Below, in pieces: positions 32,100 through 43,265 of a DNA stretch of 64,000 nt. The notes beneath the pieces were generated by a model. The model searched no databases, was not told the DNA's origin, and was given only the letters and a program-made list of their open reading frames with translations. The stretch is from Delphinus delphis (lineage: Eukaryota > Chordata > Mammalia > Artiodactyla > Delphinidae). The position numbers were made by a program, and so were the translations under genes. Position 1 is the first letter of the stretch. Every line of letters begins with the position of its first letter. The stretch is from assembly GCF_949987515.2 (NCBI RefSeq), contig NC_082702.1, positions 55,769,600 through 55,833,599 on the forward strand, written 5' to 3'.

Positions 32100-32650
32100 A
32101 GGTTCTGAGCATGCAGAATGCATTGCAGTCCTTCCAGAACACTCCACAACTCGTCCATGTGGGCACGCCCAGGTGCGGGAGGCTGGAGGGTGGCACCTGT
32201 ACACAGCCGCAGCCCCATCGAGTGACTGTCGGGAACTGGGGAGGCACCTGAAATCGAAAGTCAAGTCCGTAGCGAAGTGGAACCTTCTCCCTTGAAGTAG
32301 GGATCTCGGGAGCATTTGCCTCACGGGCAGGTAGAGAGCAGGTGGGAGAAAGGCAACAGCACCTTGAAACTGAGGCCCAGTGTTGGCGTCCCAACCGTGC
32401 TTTTCTGCTCTGCCAGGGGCCCAGGCGCCTACGTGCAGTGGCGCAGAACACGCATCTCCACGCAGTTGTTTTCTTTTTTGCACATTCCCTGCCGGGCCTT
32501 GCCTGCATATCTGTACGTTGCACCTTGTGTGCACGTGGTACACGTGTGTCATGTGTCATTCACATCTCTGTACACGTGGCGGGTATCACTAGCCGGCCAT
32601 TGCACGCCACCTTTGCTGTCATACCCTTCGTGCGTTCCGAGATTCCCCGC
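32100..32650. other. unassigned noncoding DNA
   Basis: No named repeat; includes GTACACGTG-rich stretch around 32510-32580. Confidence 0.4.
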
Positions 32651-32689
32651 ATCCCTGCTCTGCCCCGTTTCTAATGATAACAGGTGTTT

Positions 32690-32875
32690 ATCGAAGGACA
32701 GTTATACGTTGGGTGTTTTACAGTCATTCTCTGTAATGCTTCCAACAGGTCTGAATGCCCCTAGTTTACAAGTGAGGAGACTGAGGCTGGGACGTTTAAG
32801 CAGCATGGCCCCGGAGACACTGTTGGTGACGGAGCCGGGTTTGAACCCAGGTCTGTCTGGCGCTGCAGCTGCAGG
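32690..32875 (-). mobile_element. MIR SINE fragment (inverted)
   Basis: 'tttacaagtgaggagactga', 'ggctgggacgtttaagcagc' and 'ccgggtttgaacccaggtct'. Confidence 0.75.
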
Positions 32876-33244
32876 CTGAGCACGCCCCCCACCGCCGCAC
32901 AGACCCCTTCACGCACCCCCGGGTGGTTTCCCTGCGTCTTGAGCTGGTCTCCCCGAGGTCTAGAGCAGTTACGCTGGATGTGGATGGAAGGGCCCTGGGG
33001 GCCCTGTTTTTTATCTTGTGCTTTTTCAGTTCTGCTCTGAAGCCCAGATGGTGATAAGTCCCGCCAAGGCTCTTCTGGGGAAGTTGGGAGGGGGCCTGGA
33101 GGTTCTGGGGGACTCGAGGGCTCAGGGGGCGGTGCAGGCACCGACCCGGGTAGGTGCCGTTATGGACAGTGGCGGCGCAGGATGTGAGAAAGTCATCCAA
33201 CCCACTTTGGGTTAAATACGTTCTCTGGCTTGGTTTATGTTGTC

Positions 33245-33420
33245 ATTTTCCTCTCATTTAGTGTGGACACCACCCAAAGGAGGTCGTTCTTACGCCCATT
33301 TTGCAGACAAAGAAACTGAGACTTGGGGAGGTTAAGTCACCTTGGTCAGGTCACCAGACATAAAAGCGGAACTGTGATTTGATTGAGCTCTGGTCCATCC
33401 GACCTCAATCCGTGGGTCCC
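33245..33420 (-). mobile_element. MIR SINE fragment (inverted)
   Basis: 'cccattttgcagacaaagaa', 'actgagacttggggaggtta' and the following 'gtcaccagacataaaagcgg'. Confidence 0.75.
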
Positions 33421-33599
33421 TCTTTTTGTTCTGACCCCCAAGCCACTTGTCCTACCCTCTGTGAGCCTTAGAGAGAGAAGCCGAGTGTATGTCATGGACC
33501 GTGACTGCTGGCCACCCCCAGGGCCCTCTGCTGCCCACTCTTGACATGTCCTGGGACCCTTCTGCTTGGCACCGATATCTGTCTCTCTTACCAGATGAA

Positions 33600-33740
33600 G
33601 GCTGTGTGGATGGATGGGCGGGTGGATGGATGAATACTAGCTGGCGGTATATGAATGGACGGTTGTTGGTTGGATGGATGGAAATTGGTTAGATGACTAA
33701 ATGGAAGGAAAGATGGAATGGAAGGTGAGATGACGAAATG
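33600..33740 (+). repeat. degenerate GGAT/GGTT tetranucleotide array
   Basis: GGATGGAT, GGTTGGATGG and GGAAGGAAAGATGGAA units, older than the other arrays in the window. Confidence 0.85.
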
Positions 33741-33829
33741 GAAGGCTCTGTGCGGGGAGGGAAGAGCCATAATTCCTCACATCGCTGGTGAAAGGGATGA
33801 GTGTCACGAAGAATTCTGCAGCGTCAGTT

Positions 33830-34245
33830 TGAAGGACTGTGGCCCAGCTCCTCACTGTACCAGGGAAGAAGCTGAGACTCAGAGACAGGAAGGGGCTTGC
33901 TGCAGTCACAGCATTTATTCATGGCAGGCTTGGGAACCCTGGCCTCATTCCTATAGAAGTATGGTCCCCTTCTGCTCCACGATGAGCCTCATCTAGTGTG
34001 TGACCCAGGGGTCACTAGGGTGGCGGCCAATGACAAAGTTTATATTAATAAGAATTCATAACATTCGCATCGTGATTACTCTGTGCCAGCTCTTAACATG
34101 CGTATGTAGCTCCTTTAACTTCCCCAGTGATCCAGTGAGGAAGGGGCTGTTATCTGCATTTTACAGATGAGGAAAGTAAAGCACAGAGAGGTTGACCTGT
34201 TTGCCCGAGGCCACACAGTTAGGAGGTGTTGGAGCCGGAATGTCA
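33830..34245 (-). mobile_element. two inverted MIR copies
   Basis: 33830-33925 ('gaagaagctgagactcagag') and 34060-34245 ('gtgattactctgtgccagct', 'gcattttacagatgaggaaa', 'gaggccacacagttaggagg'). The second is nearly complete. Confidence 0.75.
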
Positions 34246-34249
34246 GACT

Positions 34250-35870
34250 GGCCGGGGCCTGTGCTTGCCCATCTCTGCCCTGCCCCATCGGGGTGGGTCC
34301 CTTCCTCCCTGACCCCACAGCAGACAGCGGGGCTTCACGGGCATGTGACCTGTACAGTCACAGGAGTCCCACACTTGGTTTCATGCTGGTGTTGCCGTCT
34401 TGACACTCACTTCTTTTTTGAACGAGGGGCCCTGCGTTCTCACTTTGCACCAGACCCCACCCGTTCCGTGGCCAGTTGTGCCTCAGGGGCCCCACTCCCT
34501 GTCCAGCTGGGACAGGGGGCCCGAGCCTGCTAAGAGTCTGAACCCTTGGGCCACACCCAGAGGTGCGCTCCAGCCAGCAGCCTCCCAAGGGTGGCCCTGG
34601 TCTGGGTCCTCCCTCTGCCCAGCCCCCGAGATCCCGACCTGCGATGCCCCCCCCCACCACGTTCCCCCGCCACACGGCAGTGGAAATTCGTCGGAGCCCT
34701 GTGTGTGCCACGCCCGTGCCCTAGATCTGTCCAAGCCCCCCCAGAGGTGCGCGGCCCCTGACTTTTGGGTGGGTGTTGTGGGAACGGCTGGAGCTGTGGA
34801 GCGCCTGAGGCCGGCCTGGTTTCCCACTGCTTCCGCCCTGAAGCCTTCTGCCTTCGAAGACCTTGGGGGGTAATCGGAGCTTGACGGTGTGCGTACACGA
34901 GGAGGGGGAGAGAGAGGGAGCGAGCCTGTGTGTAGAATGGTCCGACAGTGGGGGGAACGCAGCGCCCCCCTCGGCTCTGTCTCTCCCAGTGCGCGCCTGT
35001 TTCCTCACCTGGGCTGGAGTTGGATCGGGGGCCGGGCACCTGGTGAAGCGTCTCCCGCCAAGTGGGTGTTGTGGGCCCTATTTCCCCAGGCAGGAAGCTG
35101 AGGCCGGGGGCGGGGGGCGGGGGTGGTGTCACGTTTGTGTGTGCTCAGACATCAGCCAGCGGGATCGGGCCACACTCCATCCCCGGGTTGTGGACTCCGA
35201 GGCGCAGGCCCTCGGGGTCCCCCAGCTGCCCCAGAAGACACGCAGGGTCTGCGGCTCTGGGGTCCTGAGTCTCAGGGATGTGCTTTGTAAATTTATTTAG
35301 CTCCGTATGTTCCTCCAACCTCTGCGGCCTTCCAGGGAGGGGCAGGGAGCCTGGGTCAGGGGCTGCTGAGCCCCTCAGGCCCTCAGTTAATGGGGGGCTG
35401 TTAGAACGCCTCTCCCCTCTACTTGGGAAAGCGTACATCAGTTCTGCAAGGCAGTTTTTTCTTATCCTGAATTTGCAAATAGGGAAACTGCCCAGAGAAC
35501 TCAAGACACTGGCCTCGGACCACACAGCTGATGGCTGGCTCAGCCTATCAGAGCCCTGACCCTAGCGCGGTGTCAGCTAAGTCACTGTGATTCTAGTGTG
35601 ATGGTGTCAGCCGCAGCCTGTCCCTGCAGTATTAACGGCTCTGGCTGGCTGTTCAGTGGTGGCATCTAAGCCTCTTCTGGGGCAGGAGTGGGGGATTAAC
35701 CTTTCACATTACTGGGCCAATGCCTTGTCTAGAATGCCGACCCTTACAGGGTCCCCGTTAGAGAAAAACTTCCTTCTTCAGTGGGGGTGGTGAGAATCAA
35801 AACTCTGGGCCCAGAGGGTTAAGGCATGGACCTCGGCACCCCGGAGGGAGAAGGACTTGACCTCCTGGGG
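34250..35870. other. unassigned GC-rich noncoding DNA
   Basis: No gene or clear repeat. It contains C-rich runs near 34650 and a MIR-like scrap at 35470-35540 ('caaatagggaaactgcccag'). Confidence 0.4.
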
Positions 35871-35879
35871 AGTCCCCGG

Positions 35880-36330
35880 GAGCCAGCTCCAGCCCCAGGC
35901 CTGCTTAGCTGGGCGCGGCCCAAACCCCGGAGGGCCCGTGGGCGCCGGTCTCCCGCCCGAGGGGCGGGACGGCTGCCTGGCAGGGGCCCCGCTGGCCGGG
36001 CGCCCGGTTCCCGGGCTGGGACCCCACGCTGCGGCGTTCGCGGGGTCGGGGAGAGAGAGAGCCCGCAGGCCTGAGAGTGGGCGGGGCTTGGCCCCCTGTC
36101 CCCGCCCCCCAACCCCTCGGCGCGGGCCCCGGGACGGTGGGGGCGGCCTGGAGTGAACCTCCAGCTCATCAACGGGCGACATCTGCTCAAAAAGTGGGCG
36201 TGGGGAGAGGAGGTTAACGCCGAGGTCGGAGCGGCGGGCCCGCAGCAGCGCCCCACACCTCCCGCGGCGACTTTTGGCCTCGGAGCAGATGGCGGGGGTG
36301 GGGGGCGCGGGCGCAGCCGGCGGGTCTCAC
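35880..36330. promoter_or_regulatory. CpG-dense block (possible CpG island/alternative promoter)
   Basis: About 17 CpG dinucleotides in 35941-36060, far above the surrounding density, with GC boxes at 36078-36087 (GGGCGGGGC on plus) and a CCCCGCCCC on plus at about 36101-36109. Opposed frames (233 codons minus, 35819-36520; 267 codons plus, 36153-36956) are open here, as expected in CpG islands. No TATA box or clear start codon plus splice donor. Confidence 0.45.
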
Positions 36331-36864
36331 GTGTTACCACGCCCATGAAATTTCCCATTGTGGGGGGCGGGGGGGGGGCTAAGAAGCGGCCGCCACCGCC
36401 TTCTCCTCCCCCGCAGCCCCTCCTGCTCTGGGGCCATCTGATCTCCCTCCCGGCGGACCCCTCTGCCTGGTTCGCAGAGGAGGCGCCTGGGGTCACAGAG
36501 GCCCCCTGCGCGCCCTCCAAACAGTCCCCCGCCCCCAGAGGAAGCAGGGGGAGGGTCGGAGAGCGCCGAGGAGCCCTTTTTACATGTAAATACGAGAGCT
36601 GGCCTTCTGGAAAGGCTTTCTCCCCTCATTTTTATTTAGAAAGCCTGACGTTGCCGAGGCCCTTCTGTGGACCAGGAGGCTGCCGCATGGTGCCGTGGAG
36701 GAGAAACGAGGAAATAGTGTCATCTAGGGAGTGGGCACCCACGCCGCCCCGCCCTGAGGAGGGGAGAGCTGCGTGTTTGCACAGCCCAGTGGGCTCTGCC
36801 CAGGAAGGGGCACGGGAGGGGGAGGCGGCAAGGTCTACCCGGGATCTGAGCCCAGGAAGGGATC

Positions 36865-36965
36865 TGGGTTCCGGTCCCAGTGCTGCCACTAACCGCCTGC
36901 CACTCTGGGTTGCCCCTTACCCTCTCCGGGCCTGCGTTTCCCCACCTGTAAAGTGAATGTGCTTT
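36865..36965 (+). mobile_element. MIR SINE fragment
   Basis: 'ttccggtcccagtgctgcca', 'gcgtttccccacctgtaaag'. Confidence 0.75.
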
Positions 36966-37074
36966 TTGCTCCCCTTGTTTCCGGCTCCGGGAGTCCAGCA
37001 GTTGGAGGGGCTGTCAACGAGGCTGGACACCGCCCCTAGAACCCGCCGGACCGTGGATCAGTGACTGGACTGTC

Positions 37075-37262
37075 TCTGGATTCAGATACCCCTCTGACCC
37101 TTTCATCGTGTGGTCTTGGGCAAGTCACTGACCCTCCCTGAGCCTCCGGTTTCCTAGATCGTAATAGGACGTCCCTCACATTTTTATGTTTGTGGGATTT
37201 TGTGGGATTGTCAGTTCTGGGTGTAAAGTGCTGGAACACGGCAGACAATAAACAATAGCTAC
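37075..37262 (+). mobile_element. MIR SINE, nearly complete
   Basis: 'gtgtggtcttgggcaagtca', 'ctccggtttcctagatcgta', 'gtgtaaagtgctggaacacg'. Confidence 0.75.
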
Positions 37263-37264
37263 TC

Positions 37265-37502
37265 TTAGGACTTTGATTCCCTGGCTCTTCGTGCACTCCC
37301 CGGGTAGCTGTCCCAGGCTTGGGGGAGGGGATGTGTCCCGAGCACCCCCGGGACTGCCCCCCTCTCTCTATGTGTACCCACCTGAATGGGAGTCTGTGTT
37401 TTTGTCTCTTCCTGTCCCATCAGGCTGTGAGCACACACTGGACACTGGACACTCCATTTCTGTGCGTTCTGTAAAGTGTGTGGAATGAGTGAGTGAATGA
37501 AT
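37265..37502 (+). mobile_element. L2 LINE 3' fragment
   Basis: 'ctgtgagcacacactggaca' and the ending 'gagtgagtgaatgaatgaac' tail. Confidence 0.55.
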
Positions 37503-37532
37503 GAACGGACAGCGGGGGTTAGGGTGGTCTCT

Positions 37533-37570
37533 GCGTGGGGGAGGGGAGGGAAGGGGGGAGGGGAGGGTGT
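37533..37570 (+). repeat. G-rich tract (G-quadruplex-capable)
   Basis: GGGAGGGGAGGGAAGGGG and continuing G runs separated by single A. Confidence 0.7.
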
Positions 37571-37604
37571 GCCTTCTCACTGTACCTATTGGTACCCCCA
37601 GGGC

Positions 37605-37835
37605 CCACCCCTAGGACCTTAATGGGTAGGTCATACTAGGTGCAGACCCTGTTCCAAGCGCTGCCTCTTTTGATCCTAAGGGGAGCCTAGGGAGGTAGGT
37701 GCAGTCACCTCCCCTCCTTCGCAGATGGGGAAACTGAGGCCCAGGCAGCCGAGTCACTTGCTCAGGCTCCCCAAGACACCAGAATGCAAACCAAGCAGTT
37801 GGATCCAGAGCCTGCGCGTCCAGCCCAGCCTCTGT
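37605..37835 (-). mobile_element. MIR SINE (inverted)
   Basis: 'gttccaagcgctgcctcttt', 'gcagatggggaaactgaggc', 'gagtcacttgctcaggctcc'. Confidence 0.75.
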
Positions 37836-37839
37836 CCCC

Positions 37840-38655
37840 TCCGTTTGTTGTATGACTGTTAGCCTAGGTGAGGATTCTCGCGAAATCCCTATAAAGTCGG
37901 TGTGAAGACACAAAGGGTGAGGCCACTCAGAGGAGGATTTGAATCCAGAGACAGTCCAGTCACTGACCCCTGGTCCAGCTGGTTCTAGGGGTGGTCCCTG
38001 GGCAGTGCCCGTGCTGCCCCTTCCCTGACCACAGCGTGCAGAGGTTCAGGCCTGGGAGTCCGCTGACACAGGCAGCTGCTGAGGGCCACCCGGTGCCGCC
38101 TCCTGCCTGCTGTCCGTGGGAGACACCTGGCAAGGTTTGGCCCGAGTCCCTGACCTGGGGACTGTGATCAAAGGTGCCCTCCCCTCGCGGTAGGGCCAGC
38201 GCCATCACCCAGAGGCCCAGGGCAACACTCGGCCCTCCTGACCTTCCCGCTGGCCCCTGGAGGTCCCCGGCCGGAGCTGTCAGCCACTCTGTCTGCGGGC
38301 CCTGGGGGCCGTGACCTGGATGGTGATTTATGTGGTGGTGGCAAAAGGCCGCTGGCGGTGGGGCTCAGGGACGGGGTCAGGACAGCCAGGAGACGCCGAG
38401 GATGAGGGTGGTGGCCTGCCCCGTGACCCAGGTGGCTGGGGGGCTCGGAGGAGGGGGCAGCAGCCCCTGCGCGACGTCCCTCGGGGGAGAGGAGGCCTTG
38501 ATTCCTGCCATCTGGCCTCTCCTGGCCTGGAAGGTTGCGGGTGCCCCCCGCTGGCTGTAATGGCCGAGCCCGGCAGGAGGGGGAGAGACAGATGGTGGTG
38601 GGCCTGAGAGGTAGAGGGTGGACTTTGTTCCGAGGGGCTCGCTGGGGGAGAACAC
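37840..38655. other. unassigned GC-rich noncoding DNA
   Basis: No named repeat or gene found. An inverted 252-codon frame (38168-38926) runs from here into the CA-rich tract and has no domain. Confidence 0.4.
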
Positions 38656-38659
38656 AAGG

Positions 38660-38935
38660 CTCTCTCTCACACACATGCACACACACAGCACACGTGCACG
38701 CACCAGGCACCACGCTGAGGCACTTTGTAATTCTGGGCCTGTGTCGGTGGGGGTGGCCTTCTGAGGAGTCTTCGGGTCCAGACTTGCCTGGGGAAGCTTC
38801 TCCCCAACACGTGAGCACAGATACGTGTGTACACACGTGCACAGAGATCCACAGACACACGTACGGAGACACAGAGGCCCAGAGACGCACACGTGTGCAC
38901 ACGCACAGACACACAGACGCACTCACGCTCGCTCA
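38660..38935. repeat. degenerate CA-rich tracts
   Basis: Two CA-rich stretches (38660-38720 and 38808-38935) with CACGTG, CACACG and ACAGAC steps. Confidence 0.8.
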
Positions 38936-39084
38936 GCCCCAGGCTCTCACCTTCAGGGAGGGGGAGGTTGGTCCGTCTGGGCTTCAGAGCAGATCCTCTC
39001 TCCCGCGGGACGATCGGCTCCCACCCGCCGGCTCTCTCCCCGCGGCAAAGTCTTTTCCAGAGAACCAGCCTCTCTCCCCATCCT

Positions 39085-39252
39085 GCCCCCTTGTGTTGCC
39101 ATGTTTATCTGGACTGCCTTTATCATCTCTCTGACTCCTGAGCGTGTAAACCCCACACAAACGGACTTCCCGCGTCTTGTTCACCTGCGTATCCTTGAAG
39201 CCTGGTACAGTTCCCGGCACAGGAAACGTTTGTTGAATGAGTGAATGAACGG
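39085..39252 (+). mobile_element. L2 LINE 3' end
   Basis: 'actcctgagcgtgtaaaccc', 'cctggtacagttcccggcac' and 'gtttgttgaatgagtgaatg' tail. Confidence 0.75.
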
Positions 39253-39344
39253 ACGCATGACTTGGGGCAAGTCTGGGCTGGAGAGACACCGTAGGTTGTT
39301 GGAGTTTAGAGGTAGTAGCCACACTGACTGCCTTGCTGGTGCTC

Positions 39345-39728
39345 AAGCGCACAGATCTCGTTCCTGCCCCAGGGCCTTTGCACCTGCTGTTCCAATGGCC
39401 TGGCGCCCTCTTCTTCCAGATATTTGCAGGATTCAGTCCCTCCCTTCGTCGGGGCTCAGGTCAAGCATCACCTCGTCAGAGAGGCCCTTGCTGGCCACCC
39501 CTCCTTAGAACAGCCATGGCCGCCGCCTCCCCTCGCTTCGTTTCCCTTCTGGCAGTCGTCCGTGGCTGGAATGGTGTTACTTGTCTGCTTGCTTACCGTC
39601 TGGCTCCCCCACCCCAGCCTCTGCCCCGTGCACGCTGGACCTTTATCACCTTCCCTGTCCCGTTCCCAGCGCTTGGAACAGTGCGGGTGCCCAGCTGGTT
39701 GATACACATTTGTTGAATGAATTGAAGG
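39345..39728 (+). mobile_element. second L2 LINE 3' end
   Basis: 'ccagggcctttgcacctgct', 'gtcaagcatcacctcgtcag', 'agcgcttggaacagtgcggg' and a 'tttgttgaatgaattgaag' tail. Same orientation as the copy 100 bp upstream; two separate 3' tails show two insertions. Confidence 0.8.
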
Positions 39729-39959
39729 GCGATGTGTTGGGAAGCGGGAGGTTGGACCCCACTGCCCAGGTAAACTGAGGCCGGTGATGCACAGTCTCGG
39801 GTGCCAATCCGTCATCCAGGATTGTCTGGTCGGGAGAGGGGCGTGATGTGACTGCTCCAGGTTTCAGACCTGCCTTGAACACAGAGGGTGCCAGGAGTCC
39901 CAGTTAGGCAGCCCGTCAGATGGGGACCCTTCCTCAGCAGTGGCCTCCCTGGTAGACCC

Positions 39960-40290
39960 CGTATTAGTGTCCTGGGGCTGCCATGACACGTTATCACAAA
40001 CTCTGTGTGAAACAACAGAAATCTGTTCCCCCAGTTCTGGAGGCCGGAAGTCCAGAGTCAAGACGTCAGCAGGGTTAGTTCCTCCTGGAGACTCTGGGGG
40101 GAGCCCTCCTGCCTCCTCCAGCTCCTTGGTGGCTCCAGGTGTCCTTGGCTTGTGGCTGAATCCCTCCAACCTCCGCCTCCGTCTTCACATGGCCTCTCCC
40201 GGTTGGCCACCGTGCCCACTGAGATCTGACATCTCCCTGTCAGTTTCCTATTTGGCAGAGGGAGATGCATTTTCCGTCTCTGGGAGCCCA
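39960..40290 (-). mobile_element. MaLR-like LTR repeat (inverted)
   Basis: 'gtattagtgtcctggggctg', 'gaaacaacagaaatctgttc', 'agttctggaggccggaagtc', 'ttggcttgtggctgaatccc' and 'ccgtcttcacatggcctctc'. Confidence 0.75.
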
Positions 40291-40494
40291 GGACAGGTCT
40301 CCTGGTGTGGTTCCCAGCAGGCTGGCCACCTTGAATTCTCGGGTGATATTACCCATCCCCCCCTTCACCCTGAGAAAGCTTCCGCTAGAGCGTAGAAATC
40401 TCAGGTCCCTGTTGTCTGAGACAAAGATGGTCCAGGCGGCTGTGACCAGGTGGTATTGGAGATGAGGCCCGCCAGGGCCGTGAGGTGCAACACG

Positions 40495-40688
40495 CGGTCA
40501 AGAGCGTGGCTTCGGTTACTTGACTACAGGTTTGAATTCTTCCTCCAGCTGTGTGACCTTGGGCTTGTTTCTTCACCTCTTTGTGCTGCTTTCCATCTGT
40601 GGAACAGAGATATCGATAATACCTTCCTCCTACTGTTGTCGAGGGGATCGAATAAGGAAACGTATGTAGAGTGCTTAGATCTGGATCT
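40495..40688 (+). mobile_element. MIR SINE, nearly complete
   Basis: 'gtcaagagcgtggcttcggt', 'gtgtgaccttgggcttgttt', 'tctgtggaacagagatatcg' and 'gagtgcttagatctgga'. The following CHR SINE inserted just beyond its end. Confidence 0.8.
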
Positions 40689-40698
40689 GGCCTGCGCT

Positions 40699-40912
40699 GT
40701 TTTTTTTTTTTTTTTTTCTGGCGGTACGCGGGCCTCTCACTGTTGTGGCCTCTCCCGTTGCGGAGCACAGGCTCCGGATGCGCAGGCCCAGCGGCCATGG
40801 CTCACGGGCCCAGCCGCTCCACGGCACGTGGGATCCTCCCGGGCCGGGGCACAAACCCGTGTCCCCTGCATCGGCAGGCGGACTCTCAACCACTGCGCCA
40901 CCAGGGAAGCCC
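40699..40912 (-). mobile_element. CHR-type SINE (inverted), with 10-bp target duplication
   Basis: A T tail of about 20, then GCGGTACGCGGGCC, ending 'gcgccaccagggaagcc'. Perfect duplication GGCCTGCGCT at 40689-40698 and 40913-40922. Confidence 0.97.
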
Positions 40913-41144
40913 GGCCTGCGCTATTATTTATATGTGTTAGCTATTATTACAAGCAAGAACTTAAGTATTGTTAGAAAAACAGAAACCTAGAGGCAAATGT
41001 GGACTGTGTGGCGTGTGTACAAGGGAACGTTGCACACGTATGCCCAGGCCCCCACTCTCCTCCTCACAGGAGAGGCCGGGACAGCAGGAGCGCTAGCATC
41101 TGGAAGACAGAGGACCTGGCCCCGGGGAGAAGGTGGCAGGCTGG

Positions 41145-41480
41145 GTGTCCCCACCCAGTTCCCCTGACCTCTCAGAGCTTCAGTTTCCTCCTCAGCTGAG
41201 GGGGGATGATCGTGCCCACTTGTAGAACCTGTGACAACCAGAAATAATGTTTGTCGGAGGCCCGGAGCTCCTGCAATTAAGTGAGGCCTTGAAGGGTGGC
41301 CAGCAGGTTCTGAGGGCAGAGAGGGACTTCCCAGGCAACAGGAAGGGCACACGCTACAGTGCCCCGGGGGACAGGAACGACAGCCCTGGAGCTGGAGTGG
41401 ACTTCATGGGGATGGCCAGGGCCTCGAGTCCTGTGGGAAAGACCAGAGAGTTGGCAGGAAGGATGCTCAGTGCCTTTTCC
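41145..41480. mobile_element. MIR fragment (+) then L2-like antisense
   Basis: 41145-41225 has 'cagagcttcagtttcctcct' (MIR, plus). 41235-41480 has 'ttgaagggtggccagcaggt' and 'agggacttcccaggcaacag', L2 antisense-like but weak. Confidence 0.45.
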
Positions 41481-41751
41481 AGATCAGCAGCCCCTCGTCC
41501 AGCTGGATCCCTGAGGTGCGTGATGCAGAAGGCCGTTCATTTTTACAGCTGCCGAGGCTGATTTATTTGGAGAGCGGACACCCGGAACGGCCTGGGAAAC
41601 CTCGGGGGTGGGGGGTTGGGGTGGTTGTTTTGTTTCCTGGGCTACAGTCGAGAGGGCAGAGGTCATGGCTTGCAGTGCCCTGGTACCCCGGGTCCCCTGG
41701 ACCTCACAGGCTGGGTGGGGTGAATCCTTCAGCCTCCCCCCGCCCCCCGAC

Positions 41752-41966
41752 ACACACACACACACACACAGACACACACACAGAGACACAGACACAGACA
41801 CACACACACACACAGAGACACAGACAGACAGACATGCAGACACACACACACACATACACACACACACACACACAGAGACACACACACACACACACAGAGA
41901 CACACACAGACACACACAGACACACACAGAGACACAGAGACACACACAGACACACACTGACACGCA

Positions 41967-42005
<39 letters not shown>
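41752..42005 (+). repeat. (CA)n / (CACAGA)n microsatellite
   Basis: About 250 bp of CACACA mixed with GACACA steps, finishing in a pure CA run of about 35 bp and then ATGCGCGC. It generates long Cys/Val-rich and Thr/His-rich frames on both strands, none real. Confidence 0.97.
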
Positions 42006-42006
<1 letters not shown>

Positions 42007-42399
42007 CGCGCTGCAGCTGGGGCTCTGTTTTGGTGGAGAAAGCTGCCGCCCTGTGATGCTCGCAGCGGCTGGAACCAGCACCTGGCCTCAGGCCTGACCT
42101 CGGGGACCGTCCTCACTCCGTCTAATCCCAGGCTTCATGTGGGTTTCAGATGTGGACACAGAGGCTCGCAGGGGTTCAGCGACCCCCCTCCCTCTTCTCG
42201 GGAGGCCCCAGCGGGCCTCTGGCTTTGCAGCAGCTGAGTCTCAGCCTCCAGTGAACTCGAAGCAGCTTCTAATTCCTCCGGCTCCCCCGCCAGGCTCCCC
42301 CGCCACACGCACACCAGGAGGCTGCGCCGTCGCTGTCTTTTCCGCATGCCTCGCCCTTGATCTTCTCGGGCTTTATCCTCCAGCCTGAATCGCCTGCGG

Positions 42400-42740
42400 C
42401 AACCCCACGGGGCCCCCTGGTTCTGAGCCGCCTGGCGATGGGCTTGGGGGGCCTCTCGCTCCACAGCCCGCCCCCCGCCGCCCCCTCTGCCCCCCGGCGG
42501 GGCTGCTCGCCGCCTTCTCTTCCCTCCCAGGAGCACCTGCCACGCGGGGTAATTAGGGGCTCGGCACCAGGTGTGGCGGCCCCGGGCTGGCGCGGTGGAG
42601 GGGAGCGGGCTACCTGCTCCGTCAGAGCCGAGCAGACGCTGCAGAGTCGGCTGGGGGTGAGCGTGGAGAGGGAAGGGCGGGACCCCGCGTGCCCGGGAGG
42701 CCGCCGCACGAGGCGCCTCGCAGGTGCGGGCCCAGATTCT
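42400..42740. other. GC-rich block with an exon-like segment
   Basis: A polypyrimidine tract and AG end at 42530 ('cgccttctcttccctcccag'), followed by 126 bp (exactly 42 codons, no stop in phase 0) and then a GTGAGC donor at 42657. Peptide starts EHLPRGVIRG; I recognise no family. GC-rich DNA gives such patterns by chance. Confidence 0.25.
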
Positions 42741-42794
42741 GTTGAGCTAAGCTCCGCGTGGCGGGCGGCTGGCAGGGAGCTGCTGAGCTTCCCA

Positions 42795-42915
42795 AGGTAG
42801 CAGCCATCTGCACTGTGATAAAAAGCCCCGAGGATGATAAATAGACGAGTCGCACTTTTATTGGATTGCAGCTCGGGCGCAGCCACTTTGGGTTTGGCAC
42901 CGTGCTAACGACAGA
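42795..42915. other. conserved-looking element candidate
   Basis: 'gatgataaatagacgagtcg' and 'cttttattggattgcagctc' (a CCAAT-type inverted ATTGG). Repeat-free. Confidence 0.3.
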
Positions 42916-43074
42916 TTTCTGCTTCCCTTGCAAGGCCTGGCCTCTCCTGGTGGGAGGGAGGGCACCCTCCTGCCCTCAGCCCCGGGGCGGCTGGCCTGCT
43001 CCCACCCACGCCTGCCTGTGGAGTTTCTGCAGGGGCCCCATCTCACAGGCCCTGGGGTCAGGCCGATGGGCTCC

Positions 43075-43265
43075 CGTCCGGACTCTGACACCTACTGGCT
43101 GTGTGTCTCCGGCGGGCCAGCTAACCTCTCTGTGTTGTGGGTGCCTCATCTGTAACATGGGCAGGTAATGCCGTTTCCCGCCCGCTCAGGCTTGGGAGTT
43201 TCCGTGAGTAACGGTCGTGCCCGTAGCATTTGGAAGCATACGGGGAGCGTTATGTAACAATTAGC
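43075..43265 (+). mobile_element. MIR SINE
   Basis: 'gactctgacacctactggct', 'gggtgcctcatctgtaacat', 'ggagcgttatgtaacaatta'. Confidence 0.7.

Noticed and set aside
36153..36956. 267-codon plus-strand frame in the CpG-dense block
   Set aside because: Overlaps a 233-codon frame on the other strand, has low-complexity Gly/Pro/Arg content, no domain, and runs into a MIR at its 3' end. GC-rich DNA lacks stop codons by chance.
41484..42237. Cys/Val-rich and Thr/His-rich frames of about 210 codons
   Set aside because: Translations of the CA/GT microsatellite.
42269..42886. 205-codon minus-strand frame
   Set aside because: GC-rich shadow frame opposite the exon-like block; composition explains it.
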